Shown here piece by piece: positions 37,804 to 50,636 of a stretch of 64,000 bases of DNA. A model generated the notes under the pieces. That model searched no databases. It saw only the letters and a list, made by a program, of their open reading frames with translations, and was not told where the DNA came from. The stretch lies in the NCBI RefSeq assembly GCF_050436995.1, contig NC_134757.1:9932501-9996500 (forward strand), read 5' to 3'. This stretch comes from Anticarsia gemmatalis (Eukaryota > Arthropoda > Insecta > Lepidoptera > Erebidae). Each line of letters begins with the position of its first letter. Positions within the stretch are counted from its first letter, which is position 1. The position numbers and the translations under genes were made by a program.

Positions 37804-39506
37804 TGCGTTAAAAAGAAAATGATCAGGCGGACTATTATTTGCAATGTAATTATACCTATTTATTGTTGATATTTTCACAATCCCGTGGTAGATAGACTTA
37901 TATCAGTTTGGTAAAGATTAACTGTCTCATATTTTCATAAGAATCAATCTCTGCATATAAATACTTTTGCGATGCATGAGTTTTCGCTAATTTGTTACAA
38001 CAATAGGATTAACGCATATTTACCTTGATCATACAAATTTACAGCCCGTATTTATAATAATATATTGATCATACGCTAATAATTATACTCGTGACAAACT
38101 GCACAAAACATTGTTCGCAGCAACCGACCTGTTTCAGTCGACAGTTCCAAAATTAGCTTTCTAATTAAATGTTCTGAATAACAAATAGGCATTTGTTTAG
38201 TCATCGGTTGAATAAATACAAAACAAAGCTGATGGAAATGGCGAATCAGTGTGTAGTTACGATCTGTTTATTAGTTCAATGTTGATGTTCAATGTTTGTA
38301 TTGAATTGACACGCCGTAAATTGTTTTGTCAAATTAATTATACGGCCAATAGAAAGTAAGACTGCTGAATGCATATTATGTACTTAAGTTTAGCTATGTT
38401 ATTTCGTCAACTTGCTGGATATTTCAGAAAAATCTACTTATATGTTAATGTCAAATGATCGAACTAGGAATGTTAAGTACAGCTGATCAATTCTATTTCA
38501 CGATTAAATCAAACATTGATTTAAATCGGTTGGTGGTCGTTCAATCTATTGGCGTTTGTAAAATCGAATACAGCTACCTACAAAATTAAAATTACACTTT
38601 TAAATGGGTTGAAACTTTTATCGTTATAAAAATGTTTTGTCGAAAAATTCTTGCAAAATGTATCTCCTTTTCTAGAACAATGTAATTTTATAAAAGTTTC
38701 CAAGTCCGAGGCGAACTAAACTGCAATAACGCATATGACATAAACTCCTTGACTCGACGCTCGACGCTTGAAAAACTACTGCCTCTATTCCGTGCACCTG
38801 CGGTGTGTACTTGGCCAAGATTTCTTGGCTAAAAGTGAAGCCGAGACGACTCCTTTAAAATTTTTCCTTAACATTTTTGGTGCAGTTAAGGTAAAAAATA
38901 TAGAGTGAATGAACAGGTATTTCCTATAAAACCACTGAACGGTAGTTCGATTCCCTATAATCTTTATATTTTAAGTATCTAGAGTAAAAGTGTGAGTGAC
39001 AATAAAAATTGAAATGCAAAATGGTTCCTGCGTCGTCCGCTAGACCTGCTAAACAAAAAATGACGATTGTTAAACGTTTTTCGATATTGGTAGATAGTAT
39101 AGTCACGCTATGGTTGTCTTAATATTAAAACTTTTAGTTTTTGTAGTCCGAATAAAACAGTGAGTAATTAGTGTGTAAATTAAAACTAAGCAAAATAAAC
39201 CACAGATAAACAAAGCTACTGTCAAAGTTTGAGCGGGAAAAAGTAAACAAACACTAAACGCTAGAGTTCATAGCAAAAAGTTTTTATGTAAAACCGTTTG
39301 TCGTTGTCTGCATGTTCGTTTTTGTTCTATTTAAAGTTTCTAAAAAAGGTTTTTGTAAAAATGTCTAGTACACTGTAGTCCAACAGCTTTGTAGAGAGAA
39401 ATACAGAAAACTAGTAATTCTGTGTATTTTCGAAAATAAAGTAGCCGTAGCAGATAGGCCACCGTCAACTGCATATAAAGGTCTGACACTGAGGTTCTAT
39501 ATTCTA

Positions 39507-39648
39507 ACCCTCTTATTCATAAACACACTATAGACCTATTTTAGTTGAAAAGCTACTATAATGTGTTTATCTTTTTCATTTCGCTAAAGAGTGAAAGAAA
39601 CACTTTTTAAGCCTTTTACAACTTCATATATTTTTATGAATAAGAGGG
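39507..39648. mobile_element. MITE with 16-bp terminal inverted repeats and TA flanks
   Basis: Left end ccctcttattcataaa (39508-39523) and right end tttatgaataagaggg (39633-39648) are exact reverse complements. TA dinucleotides flank both ends, as expected for Tc1/mariner-type insertions. About 142 bp, non-coding. Confidence 0.7.
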
Positions 39649-40348
39649 TAATTTTTTTATACCTTTGCCAGCCAGAACCTTGCATAAAAGGCTCTACTAA
39701 GTTGTCGGACCATAGCTTTTTTTTAGAGCACGCATATGTTTGTGTGAAGTTATATCGTTGATAGATGGCAGTTTCGGCTTTCGGCTTAAGCTTTCGGCAC
39801 AAGTGTCGTCTCCCTTCCAAGGCTTTGCGGTCACTATACACATAGAACTTGTAACAACTTGGGCAAACATCTAACTATGTTAAGTTGAGACCCTTGTAAT
39901 TTAATGTAGGTCCTAAGTGGTATGCTTTATTATATCACTCATGTAACAATGTGATAAATATTGGACGATTGATTCAATTGACGGAACTAATTTTGGAAGC
40001 TGTAAACTGAAGGGACGGTATAAGGATGTCGACAGGGTTTTGAAAAAAAAGTACGCCTATTTTAATAATAATTAATAGGAATTTTATTTATGTTATACCA
40101 AATGATCCGTGCAGCTTCGCTCACGCTTTTATTCTCTCCGTAAAAACCTTTCCCGTGTCTTAAATACAATTTTACAAAAACAATAAGTCATTGGTGGACA
40201 TCACATACGTGGTCAAACGGGACAAAATGTAAAGTCCCTCGCCTGGTTCTAAGCAATCCACCAATGTTCAGTCAGATCGCGTTATTTGCACAGGTCAATA
40301 TAAATGTCAAATTCACCAACATAATTATTAAAAGCACTTTATGTTTGA

Positions 40349-40601
40349 CTAGCTGACCCGCGCAACTTCGCTTGCGTCACATAAGAGAATCATAATTTTC
40401 CCCGTTTTTGTAACATTTTTCACTGGTACTCTGCTCCTATAGGTCGTAGCGTGATGATATATAGCCTATAGCCTTCCTCGATAAATGGGCTATCTAACAC
40501 TAAAAGAATTTTTCAAATCGGACCAGTATTTCCCGAGATTAGCGCGTTCAAACAAACAAACAAACAAAGAAACTCTTCAGCTTTATAATATTAGTGTAGA
40601 T
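40349..40601 (+). repeat. Dispersed short repeat, copy 2
   Basis: Same family and orientation as 24215-24476; same start (ctagctgacccgcg) and end (ttagtgtagat), with a shorter acaa tract. Confidence 0.8.
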
Positions 40602-41616
40602 AAATATTTCTGTATGGTAACGTGTGAATAATATTGCGGTTCATAGTTAATAGCAGTCATTTGTGTTTGTGTGTGTGGTTAGTGGGAAATACATCCGTGT
40701 CACTGGTGACGCAAATGAGAAGGGTTTAACATAACTGACGTGTGTAATATTAAAAATAAAATCTTTGGTATTAACAATTATTTTAAATTTCTTGTTGTAT
40801 TTCTAAATATTTAACCTCTCCTTTGTAGTTTAGACGGATTTAGTTCTTTTTGGCACTACCGATCAATACATAAAGATTACTTGCTCGAAAGAAAAATAAA
40901 GGAGAATCTTTATTATTTGTTGGCATATTCCAAGTTAATAATTACGTTTAAGTTTGTTTCAATGAATATTGGCATTTTAGTGCCACATGAAACAAAGAAA
41001 CCGTTTGTAGGGGTGTAAACTGACTTTCTAATTTTCATTATGGAAAAAAATCTAGTCATTTTCTAAAAACTACTCCCAAAAAATCGATTAAACTTTGCAC
41101 ATTATTTTTTATAAAAATCTTGACCATCCATAAAGACCTAAATGCTTTTAAAAATACCCGCGTAAAATGCATTTGACCGTCAAAAACTTATCATAAAGGT
41201 AGCCGGAACCATTTAAATGCAGTTTGGTATGACAAAGTGTCGGTAAAACGACGTCATTATACAACTCCAGAGGCTATAATTCACGAGGGGATGAAGCACA
41301 GGCTTTTTGCTTACGGCTTACGGTAAATGATACGAAAGATTAAACAAAGGGTTATGGTGTTTTTTTCGTTTTGGTAGAAGATTTGTTTGTATTTGGAACT
41401 TGTTTCTTTTTTTTGCCTCAAGTATGTTTCTATGGTCTTATATTTGTTTTTTTTTTGTAATTATGTTAGTGATTGTAATGCTATTATATTTTAAGGCCCC
41501 TAATAAATGATAGTACGTTCTAAAATATTGTAACTTTTCTAAAACTTTTAAATACACAAAACATAATTTAAGGTATAATAAATATGAAGGTTTTCTTTGG
41601 CCTTTGCCTTTTTTTA

Positions 41617-41863
41617 ATCTATACTAATATTATAAAGCTGAAGAGTTTGTTTGTTTGAACGCGCTAATCTCAGGAACTACTGATCCGATTTAGAAAAATG
41701 TTTCAGTGTTAGATAGCCCATTTGTCGAGGAAGGCTATAGGCTATATATCATCACGCTACAACCAATAGGAGCAGAGAACCAGTAAAAAATGTTACAAAA
41801 GCGGGGAAAATTATGACCCATTCTCTCTTATGTGACGCAGGCGAAGTTGCGCGGGTCAGCTAG
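41617..41863 (-). repeat. Dispersed short repeat, copy 3
   Basis: Reverse-complement copy: starts atctatactaatattataaa and ends gcgcgggtcagctag. Only about 1 kb from copy 2, in opposite orientation. Confidence 0.8.
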
Positions 41864-42387
41864 TCAAAGATAATCCTGAAGAGCATACGGTTGTCTCTCT
41901 TTTAGAAAAAAAATCTCAACAAATCTGTATAAAATGATTATTTCAGAGAACATGTTACCGAGAAAACCAATTTCGTTTGTAGAGTATTTTTATGCAAAGA
42001 CACTGAAAGATGCGAAATGATCTTGTTTTCCGAACGTAAAGTCGTAAATTGAGATTTGATAATCGTATCGCTTAAACAAAACCAATATAATATTGTTATT
42101 TTAAACTAAGGTACACACAATTTAAACAAAACAAAAGTCTTCCATGTTTTGTTTCCCCTGAGTATAAATATAAAAAACCATGAAAAAAAAGCTTGAATTC
42201 CAACTTCCATGGATTACGATAAATTACATACGAACACGAAACATTTTATTTTTAAAGTATTCTTTTATTTATGCTCACAGCTCATCAAAATAAGGATATG
42301 TTCAATTTCGTTCTAGATGTGTGTAGAATTACTATTTTTTTTATTATTCAAATTCAACATAAGATTTATGTTTAACTGCTCGGAAAA

Positions 42388-42632
42388 ATCTATACTAATA
42401 TTATAAAGCTGAAGAGTTTGTTTGTTTGTTTGAACGCGCTAATCTCAGGAACTACTGGTCCGATTTGAAAAAATATTTCAGTGTTAGTTAGTCGATTTAT
42501 CGAGGAAGGCTATATGCTATATATCATCACGCTACTACCAATTGGAGCAGAGTACGAGTAAAAAATGTTACAGAAACGGGGAAAATTTTGACGCTCTTAT
42601 GTGACGCAAGCGAAGTTGCGCGGGTCAGCTAG
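42388..42632 (-). repeat. Dispersed short repeat, copy 4
   Basis: Reverse-complement copy, same boundaries as copy 3 and 771 bp from it. Some internal loss near the ctag end. Confidence 0.8.
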
Positions 42633-45600
42633 TAAGACATAATTTGACCAGTACCATCATGATGAACCATAAAATCAAATACTAATATTAATATTCAACA
42701 AGCTTCCGGGACATCAAGCAAAAAATATGTAATAAAAGCTAATAAGATCCGTCACTTCAACAAGAAAATAAGGCACCACACGCCGGGTACGAGCTTGTAG
42801 CCTCCATTATAGGTACTGAAGACTCCCGCTATGCATACACAATTAGTGTTTGATAAAAAGACGCCGTTCCCGACGTTTTCCAAGACCATACATTATTCAG
42901 TTCGAAAAAAAAAAGATTAGAATAGAGACATTATCTTTTTTTTTGCATTGACATTCTCTGACATTTGAACTGAGAATAAAATTGAATTCGGAATAGTGTT
43001 ACAGACGATATTTAAGTTTTCTTTTTTTTTAAGAATATTAAGTTGTGTCTGTGTAAATTCAGTTTTACTTTTTTGAAGTTTTTATCCTTGAACGAATGAT
43101 TGTGCTCTATTAGAATTCCGCATATAAAATGGTGTAACAACTCTTTTTTTATATAATTTTGTCTTTCAAAATTAATATTTTAAATTTGAAATTTTAAATT
43201 ATGTCTAACTGATTACCTACTCTGCATTCAATAAAATCATAGCTATTTATTTCGTCAAACGATAAATGCTGTCTGTACTATAAGTAGTTGGTGATCATCC
43301 GTCGTAACGTAGTTGTATCTTTTTGGTTACGACTTGCACTAGCATAGTCTTGCAAAATCTCCTTACAACACTGCTGAATTCTTGGGTCAAAATACAATGT
43401 TAAACACAGTCTAAAACGTGTAACAATTATTAAATAATAAATCACACAGCCAATGTTTTACGCGTGTCAAATATAGAAACAGGAAAGCCATTAACGGCAA
43501 TTAATAAAGTTTAACTATTAACAAATATTCGTTTTGTCCTTCTGTCCGTTATTAGTTTGTTACCGAATATACATGTGCTTCACCTTTGAACTTTGCCTCG
43601 GGGACGCTATGAATATTATATTGCCACTCGTTATAAGAATACTAATTTTATAAATTCCGAATTTTATTGAGAAAATCTACTTTTTTCTTCGTTTTTTATT
43701 AAAAGTTGCTTGACTTTAAGGTTTTATATGACTGTCGGTTACAGTGGTTGCAAGGTTTTGGGTTCGAATTTCAGTCTAAACAGTTTGTTTTTGATATGCT
43801 TCATTTTCGAAATGTTTTCAAAATAAACAACTTTTTTAATGTTATGTATTGAAATTGCCAAATTACCGTAATTTTTCAGGAAAGTAAATAAAGACCCCAC
43901 TTTTGTTTAAGCAGTTTTTCCCAGAAAATCAGGTGTTACCGTAAAAAGAGGTAGTTCTAATATTCAATCAGAGTTTAAATATCGTACGAAAAGTAACAAT
44001 TCCTGTAAAAAAGCAAGCAAAAGTGAAAGTTTCCGAAACGTTCAGTTTCACGGCAAATAGGCCATATACGGACATAATGGTCCGTTTTACGCAATACCCA
44101 ATGCGCGAGGGTTACCGGTGAGAATTTATACGAAAAACATTTTAATGAGCACCCTGTTATGTTGCGATGCTGTGGGAATGTGCTGACGTCATAATAAATG
44201 AATACCTTTTTAATTTGGTCGATTATGTTGTACTATGATGAGCAATTTACATTTCGAAGTAGGTATTAGTGTTTGTAGCAGTGTGTTTTATTACCTACTA
44301 GTATTTTTAACGGGAAAAAATCTGCTGTAGAAGCATCTATTTTTAACTCGTATAAACAATGCATTAAATTTTTAGTCCATTTGCTATAGAGGACAAATAA
44401 GAATACATTTTTTGATTAATTGAATTGATTTTCCTCGAATTTAAAATTCACGAAATTGCCTGAGGAACCATTGTTATTGGTATCATCAAATTAAAAAAGA
44501 AATCATGATGTAGACAAACTGTTCTACAGACATTATGAATGACATTGACATGCCAATAATTTATGCATTATTTTATTCTTATACTGTTAGAAAAAGTTTT
44601 CAACAATGTGTTATGTTTACTTCATATTTTCGAAGAATTACAACCGTTACAAGTTAACTTAAAGTTTTAAATCTTTAATGTAGACTACACAACTGCGACG
44701 TGCCTAAACAAATGTACCAAGTTTCCGGCATGTTATATTAGGATCGTATAAAGTTGATACTTTACAAAGCCACTTGATGAAATTTTAAGTAAATTTACTA
44801 AGCATAAATACTGAAAGTATATGCTGAAAGTTTAGTGAATTTCACATGAAATACACGTAAAAGTTAGATTAGAAGTTGACTATTTTCCGCCCACTGCTTT
44901 GTCTGCGTGGAGTGGTTTATCAGGCTAAAAACTAATATTAGCGTCGATTTATTTGTTTCTTATTTATCTGCGAGATTTTAGAAGAGTTCGTTAGTTTATT
45001 ATATTAAAAGAGAGTAAAACTGTGGGCATTAGCAGTCTATGAATGGAAAATGATTTTTTCACCTTAAATTTCACATCAGAGTAAAGTTCGAAGGTACTTC
45101 TAAAACTAAGATCCTGTTGCATGGCTCGTGGATAATTACAATTTGTTAATTTCTAGAGTAAATTAAAGCATGCAATATCCATATCTATAATATAACGGTA
45201 CACTACAATTATAAATTTGCGTGCTCTAATTTACTATACAAATTCGAGCCTCACGTATTTAACTAAATTCAAAATACGGATATCAATTTATCAGAAGGTA
45301 TAAAATCAAATTTGCAAACGGAGCAGCTGTACCTAGCAATTAGCATCTTTGAACAAGTAATTGTTTAATCCTAACTAAATATTAGGTATTTATGTAATTG
45401 TCGGATCTACGATATAACTGTAACGTAAATGAAAATGGAAATTGGCTTCCGGGATGTTTTCGCAAGTTTTTATATCGTCTATAGAAACGTTTCTGTAACT
45501 TTTCAACTATTACCGTTTGCTTGTGGAATGTTAGACCCATTTTTACCGTGAATTATTGTTTTGTATTGAACGTATTGGCGAAAATCTTAATTTATTGAAA

Positions 45601-45668
45601 AATAAATTTCTTTGTCTAATATTTTTTACTCGTCGATAACTCATGTTGTTTGATCTACCTATCGTTAA

Positions 45669-45762
45669 TGCCCGGTTTCTGAGTACATTAAGCGGTAGTT
45701 TATCTACTCAATAGCGTTTTTTATATGAGTTGAAACGCTAAATGTACCTCAGAAACCGGGGG
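45669..45762. mobile_element. TTAA-flanked MITE (piggyBac-like), complete copy
   Basis: TTAA at 45665-45668 and 45763-45766 bracket the element. Ends are cccggtttctgagtac and, reversed, cccggtttctgaggtac, followed by nearly matching catt(a/t)agcg. TTAA target duplication with C-rich ends is the signature of piggyBac-type elements. Partial copies lie at 52247-52300 and 61804-61880. Confidence 0.65.
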
Positions 45763-46875
45763 TTAAAGATAGACTTATTATATGTCAATTACTAGACAAT
45801 AACTATTATTTATATTAATTTTTTTTTTGTATTTAGGCGACTAAAGTAAAAGTAAAGGTTCATATGTAATAGGTTATTGAATACGAAATCTGCAAGTCAT
45901 GCTGATACATGTCTTTACGTCTAATTTATACAAATGACAAAATAATGTACTGTGTTGGCGGACTGTATTACTTAAAAAATTGTTTATCATGTTATAAAAT
46001 AGATATAACAAATGTCCAGAATCACTATCATTAAGCTCAATCTATATACAATTAAAAATGAATCGACAAATGTGAAAGACGAATAGCCGAGAAGGCGAAT
46101 TCGTGGACCCATTTAAAAGCACGGAAAAGGCTTCACCAAGCTGTAGTTAAGATAAAAATAGGTTGTAATGGCGAAGAATATAAAATGCGAAGGGAATAGC
46201 AGAAATATTTGTAAAATATGTACAATTTCAATAATATACACATACACCTGTGTATATTAATTGCTAAATTCTGTCTATATGTCTGGTATTTATTAGCATG
46301 GGAATAGTTGTAGATCTCAAGTAAAACCTGAGCTTCTTTTTCGTGAGTCATGCCTTAGTTTATCCAAAGCAGACGCGGGTCTACTAGAAAGAGACATAAT
46401 ATTAAGAAATTTTATTTCTATCAGACGATAATAACAGCTAGATTTGATATCCTAACAAATAATTCTATATCACAATCTTAAATAGGGAAATGTTATTCAA
46501 ATAGCAGGCTTTTTCAGTTTGTAAACTTACCTGGAATAAGCCACTATTGTCTATAAACATAACAAAAATATATTGGCATTCAGTCTAATATAGTTCGACG
46601 ACCACAAATATGTTCGGGAGTGGCTGACACAGTGATATAAATCACATGTGTTATGACCATTGAAGGTATTGATCACCTATGGCTGTTATACTACGATTAT
46701 GCTATGGATTTGGCCCCACTATGGTGTACTTGATTACATATGAAATGCCATAGTGACTGTAAGGTTTCGTAACTTACACATTTTCAGTACTTAGAGTTTA
46801 ATATTAATAAAACGTAGGTTTCTTTAAGTCGTACGATTCCTAGGAAATAGTAATAGGACTACTAGAAAACACTTG

Positions 46876-46965
46876 AAACTTTTAAATTGTCGCGTTGCAT
46901 AAATACGAGAATTACACCCATTTTATTTTAGAATGCCTGACGTTTCGGTGCATGTTACAATTGCT
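46876..46965. repeat. Dispersed repeat, same family as 32695-32795
   Basis: aacttttaaattgtcgcgtt, then cacccattttattttagaat and gcctgacgtttcggtgcatg. Order and orientation of the two modules differ from 32695-32795. Confidence 0.45.
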
Positions 46966-48639
46966 AGGTATTTCTATTGCATGAAAAAAGTACCTATTAA
47001 TATTTGTGGAGGATTGTAGAGGACTTGATCAATAAATGTATGATTTCTTAAGTCAATTTAAGTACGGCACTATAAACAACAAGTTTTATAAATTGACCAA
47101 ATTACTAGCCGCACTGCGACAGTTGATAGCTTACTTATTTCATCGTGGCAGAATCAAACGGGCTGTTAAGAGCAGTAATTGGTTTAATTAATAAGCTCTC
47201 TACAGATTAAGTAATACTTTGTTATTACAAGTTTGATCTTTAAATAGAACGTTGAAGATTATAAACCCACGATTATTTATGTAGGTAGATCTTGTAGAGC
47301 TTTTGATGTATTTTAAAGGGATTGAAATAGATTTACTTATCCATAAATTGTGCTAAATTAGATATTTTAATATGATACCAATCTGTACTTTGGTGAATGA
47401 CCAAAATACCGTAATAAATCAGTAATACACCTCAATATAATATCAAATAATCGTAAAGATTATGGTCACTGGATTTTGTCTACTTTCCATGATTTACCAA
47501 CTAATTATTTAAGCATTTTATATGTTTATGAAATAAATTAAAGTAGTGTTATCAGGTATCTGTCTTCCCCTGGAAATACAGTGTAATATAAATGAAGACT
47601 ACAAGAATAAAGATTCTAAATATACTTATGCATCTCTCATTATCCCTTACAGCAACCATATTAAAATTCTCTCTCAAAAAGTAACTACAAAAAATCAGTA
47701 ATCTAAACAAGAGGCCTTAAGAGTTTTACGCTAAAATTCTTTTGACAATTACGTTTTCGTCAAATTAATCTTTACACAAGCCGTAAGCCGAATGATAAAA
47801 ATAAAATTGTAAATGATATCAAACGTAGTACAAACACTGTTAAAATAATAGAAAGATCGCTGGCGGCAAACAAATGGAATAAACGGAATTGTGAAAAATG
47901 AAACGGCTTACATTTTAGATGGGGCGAAGTTGTGGAAAAGTTTTATACGTTTCTCGGAATATTTTGTAATACTGTGTAATGTATTCTGCATGGCGTCATC
48001 GGTTTTTGCTGTGTGTTTAGTTGTCATCCTGGTGAACGAAAAGCGTTTACATAACTTGGGACCGACTTTTCACGTAGGCGCTCCCTGAAACATGCAGGCT
48101 CAAACATTCTAATGTTACGTTTTTTTAAGAAGACAATAAAGTTTATATTCCTCTGTATCCAGATTGAGTTTAAAGGAATGGTCTGCAACAATATTGTCAC
48201 TGTAACTCGGCAAAATATGGAACTCATTTTGAGCGTACATACAACTAGATTTTCATACACTTCATACATTAGTACGAAATTAGTTTAGATGTACAGTGAA
48301 GGTCGGAGTTAAGAAAGAATTCCTTCCATATTTGCTCGCATTCTCTTAGAATGTTTTCTTTTGAATTTTTTAAGATAATATTAAAGCTTGCAGAGGTAAG
48401 ACGTGTAGGTAATGTAGGAATTGTGTTTTGTTACGTAAGAATAAAGTTTGTTTCTACATTTGTGTGATGTTATTCATGTTACTCATATTATTGTGTATGT
48501 ACAGACAAGGAAAGTAAGTTTGTAAGGATCGTACCAAGTGGCGATCTCTGGTCTCTGCTTACCCCTATGGGAAGAAGACGTTATTTTTTTGTGTGTTCTT
48601 TCAAATTACATACATAATATATAAAATATGACGCATGTT

Positions 48640-48885
48640 GTACCCTAAAGAGTAGGCAGAAGTGTATGAAATACACCCGCGTTTCGCAACTACTAATGTT
48701 AGTCCCATATTATAGTGGGCGAGCCAATTGCCTTATATCGGTCACGGTACAAAACTCCGGGCTAACATTAAGAATAATATAATATAAAAATTAAAAATAC
48801 CAAGAGCAGTTTGTACCACTGGGGATTAAACCCGGGATCTCGTGGTCAGCAGTTGGATACAGTACCAACGGTGCCAAAATAATTT
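48640..48885 (-). mobile_element. Degenerate tRNA-related SINE
   Basis: On the minus strand: a B-box-like gggtttaatcccc, preceded by an A-box-like ttggcaccgttggtac near 48880. The remainder shares the lepidopteran SINE body segments cgtttcgcaactactaatgt and gttagtcccatattatagtg. Diverged; boundaries approximate. Confidence 0.45.
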
Positions 48886-49692
48886 AAATGAACCTAATAA
48901 ATTGATCAGGACAAAGTTTTGTATATTTTAACATGTATTGCATTGGCTAAACCTTGTGTGAGCCGATTTAAGCCGAAGAAAAGCCTACAAATCTATTTGA
49001 TAAAAGAAAAACGCATCAGAAATTAAATAAAATATATTATAGTTCTTCATGCGGAAGTATGCGTATCATGAACAAGTTAATTTACTATCAAGAGTAGGAA
49101 CCTCTTTTGAGGTATCTCGCAACGCATTAAAGTTTCAAGTTACCGTTTCAAGCAAAGGGTCTTAACGAAGTAGGGTTGCCAGTGAATAAAATATGAAGGG
49201 TCAAAGAAACCTTTCTCGATATTATTTAGCATTGATCTATATGTTTGAGTTTACCGGTAATGAATAGTGGATAGTTATTTATGATGGATTTTGTTTGATG
49301 TACTTACATATTTTTTGTATAGGAAAGTTTATAGGGTACTGTGTATGGACTGGTCTTATTCGTGATTTTTGGAAGTTTCTCTCGATAGATTGGTTTGTTG
49401 GCTGCGAAGAGCAAGTTTTTTAGTATTTTTTGATAGGTAGACTGTTGTTCGAAATTCAAATTCGAGACGTAGAAAAAAGTAAATTCTTTTAAAAATTTTG
49501 AGAAGTAAAAATTACCCTTGAGTTTATTATAGTACAAAATCTTTGGATCATATTACTCGTACAGGAGGAGTCAAATCTTGAATTGTAATTTAATGAGCAC
49601 GGAATATTGACAGTTTCATAAATATATTATATAATTTGTAAGTCAGAATGATAAATAAGGTTATAGAAGTGAGTATGTATGTGTGAGTATTT

Positions 49693-49724
49693 GTGTATGT
49701 GTGTGTGTGTGTGTGTGAGTGTGT
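49693..49724 (+). repeat. (TG)n microsatellite
   Basis: Interrupted TG run next to a TATCGATA octamer (49724-49731). Confidence 0.8.
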
Positions 49725-50189
49725 ATCGATAACGTATTGTTATAAACGTTCACTTTGGATGCTGATTACTAGCGCTCCTAATGATATTTTAATGTTACTT
49801 TGACCTTTATCGACTGGAAAGGTATAGGTTTTTGATATCTGCCTTATTGCCTAAAGATATAAGTATTTCTGACCATTATATGGGGTTTGATTTCTGAAAC
49901 ATACTTGTACGATTATTTTTTGCCAAAGTATGCCTTACTTGCTTTAAGTAACTTTTTATTTCGTTAGATTCATTTAGGAACCAATAAAACTTTAACAAAA
50001 TTGACAGCTGATCGAAAATAAAAACCAGAAGTAATTTATACACCCAGAAAATACTCGTATATTTTAAAATAAATGACACTTCGAAACTACTTTTGTATTA
50101 TAACTTCAAGAAAAAAACCAAGATAACTATAAAACAACACACTGTATATAAACCAACTGTAACAGCTGTATTTATTAAACATCCCACAT

Positions 50190-50420
50190 CAGTAAAACCG
50201 ACAGCGACAAATACGCATTCACAGGTTACAAGCGTCGTAGCACATCTACAATGGTCTACGCGTCTACGGTGAATTACAACGAGCGTCACGTAGCACATGG
50301 CCGTAGCACGGCTACTAAGCCTGACCTTCAGATACTTCGGTCCGAAATTGGAATTCCTGGCGTAGCAGTGCATTTGGTCGGTGAAAAGTCGGCGTTTAAT
50401 AAAGTAGATGCAAATAGGCT
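50190..50420. other. CpG-rich block of unknown origin
   Basis: Dense CpG with repeated cgtagcac/gcgtcac/cgtctac words, unlike the neighbouring AT-rich DNA. Open frames on both strands (91 codons minus, 73 plus) but no recognisable domain; looks like part of a mobile element or a regulatory island. Confidence 0.35.
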
Positions 50421-50584
50421 ATGTGTGGTGCTCAAAGTTTTACGTATAAAGTTTATTAATTTTATTTATTAGTCGAGTTTAAAAGGGATGTTTTCAATGT
50501 TATAAAATATAAATTCCAGTAAGTCTGTCGGCAAAATTATTGAACAATTTTATCAAAAAATAAAAAAAAGGCATTAGTTTACGG

Positions 50585-50636
50585 CATTCAAGTTGCGGAG
50601 TAGTTAAGATACTCTTAACGTCACGCGACTTGAATG
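50585..50636. repeat. Composite hairpin
   Basis: Outer arms cattcaagttgcg (50585-50597) and cgcgacttgaatg (50624-50636) pair at 12 of 13; inner gttaag/cttaac arms (50603-50608, 50614-50619) pair fully. Size is in the range of a small stem-loop RNA, but no known microRNA was recognised. Confidence 0.5.

Larger units (their letters stand above)
25633..39506. other. Long gene-free stretch, possibly intronic
   Basis: No coding sequence recognised on either strand; ORFs lack domains and continuous coding composition. Contains repeat scraps and motif clusters listed separately. If the 5' exon at 25490-25632 is real, this is its first intron. Confidence 0.45.

Noticed and set aside
43735..43785. 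B-box-like gggttcgaatttc as a tRNA or SINE
   Set aside because: No paired acceptor or T arms and no A box at the right distance.
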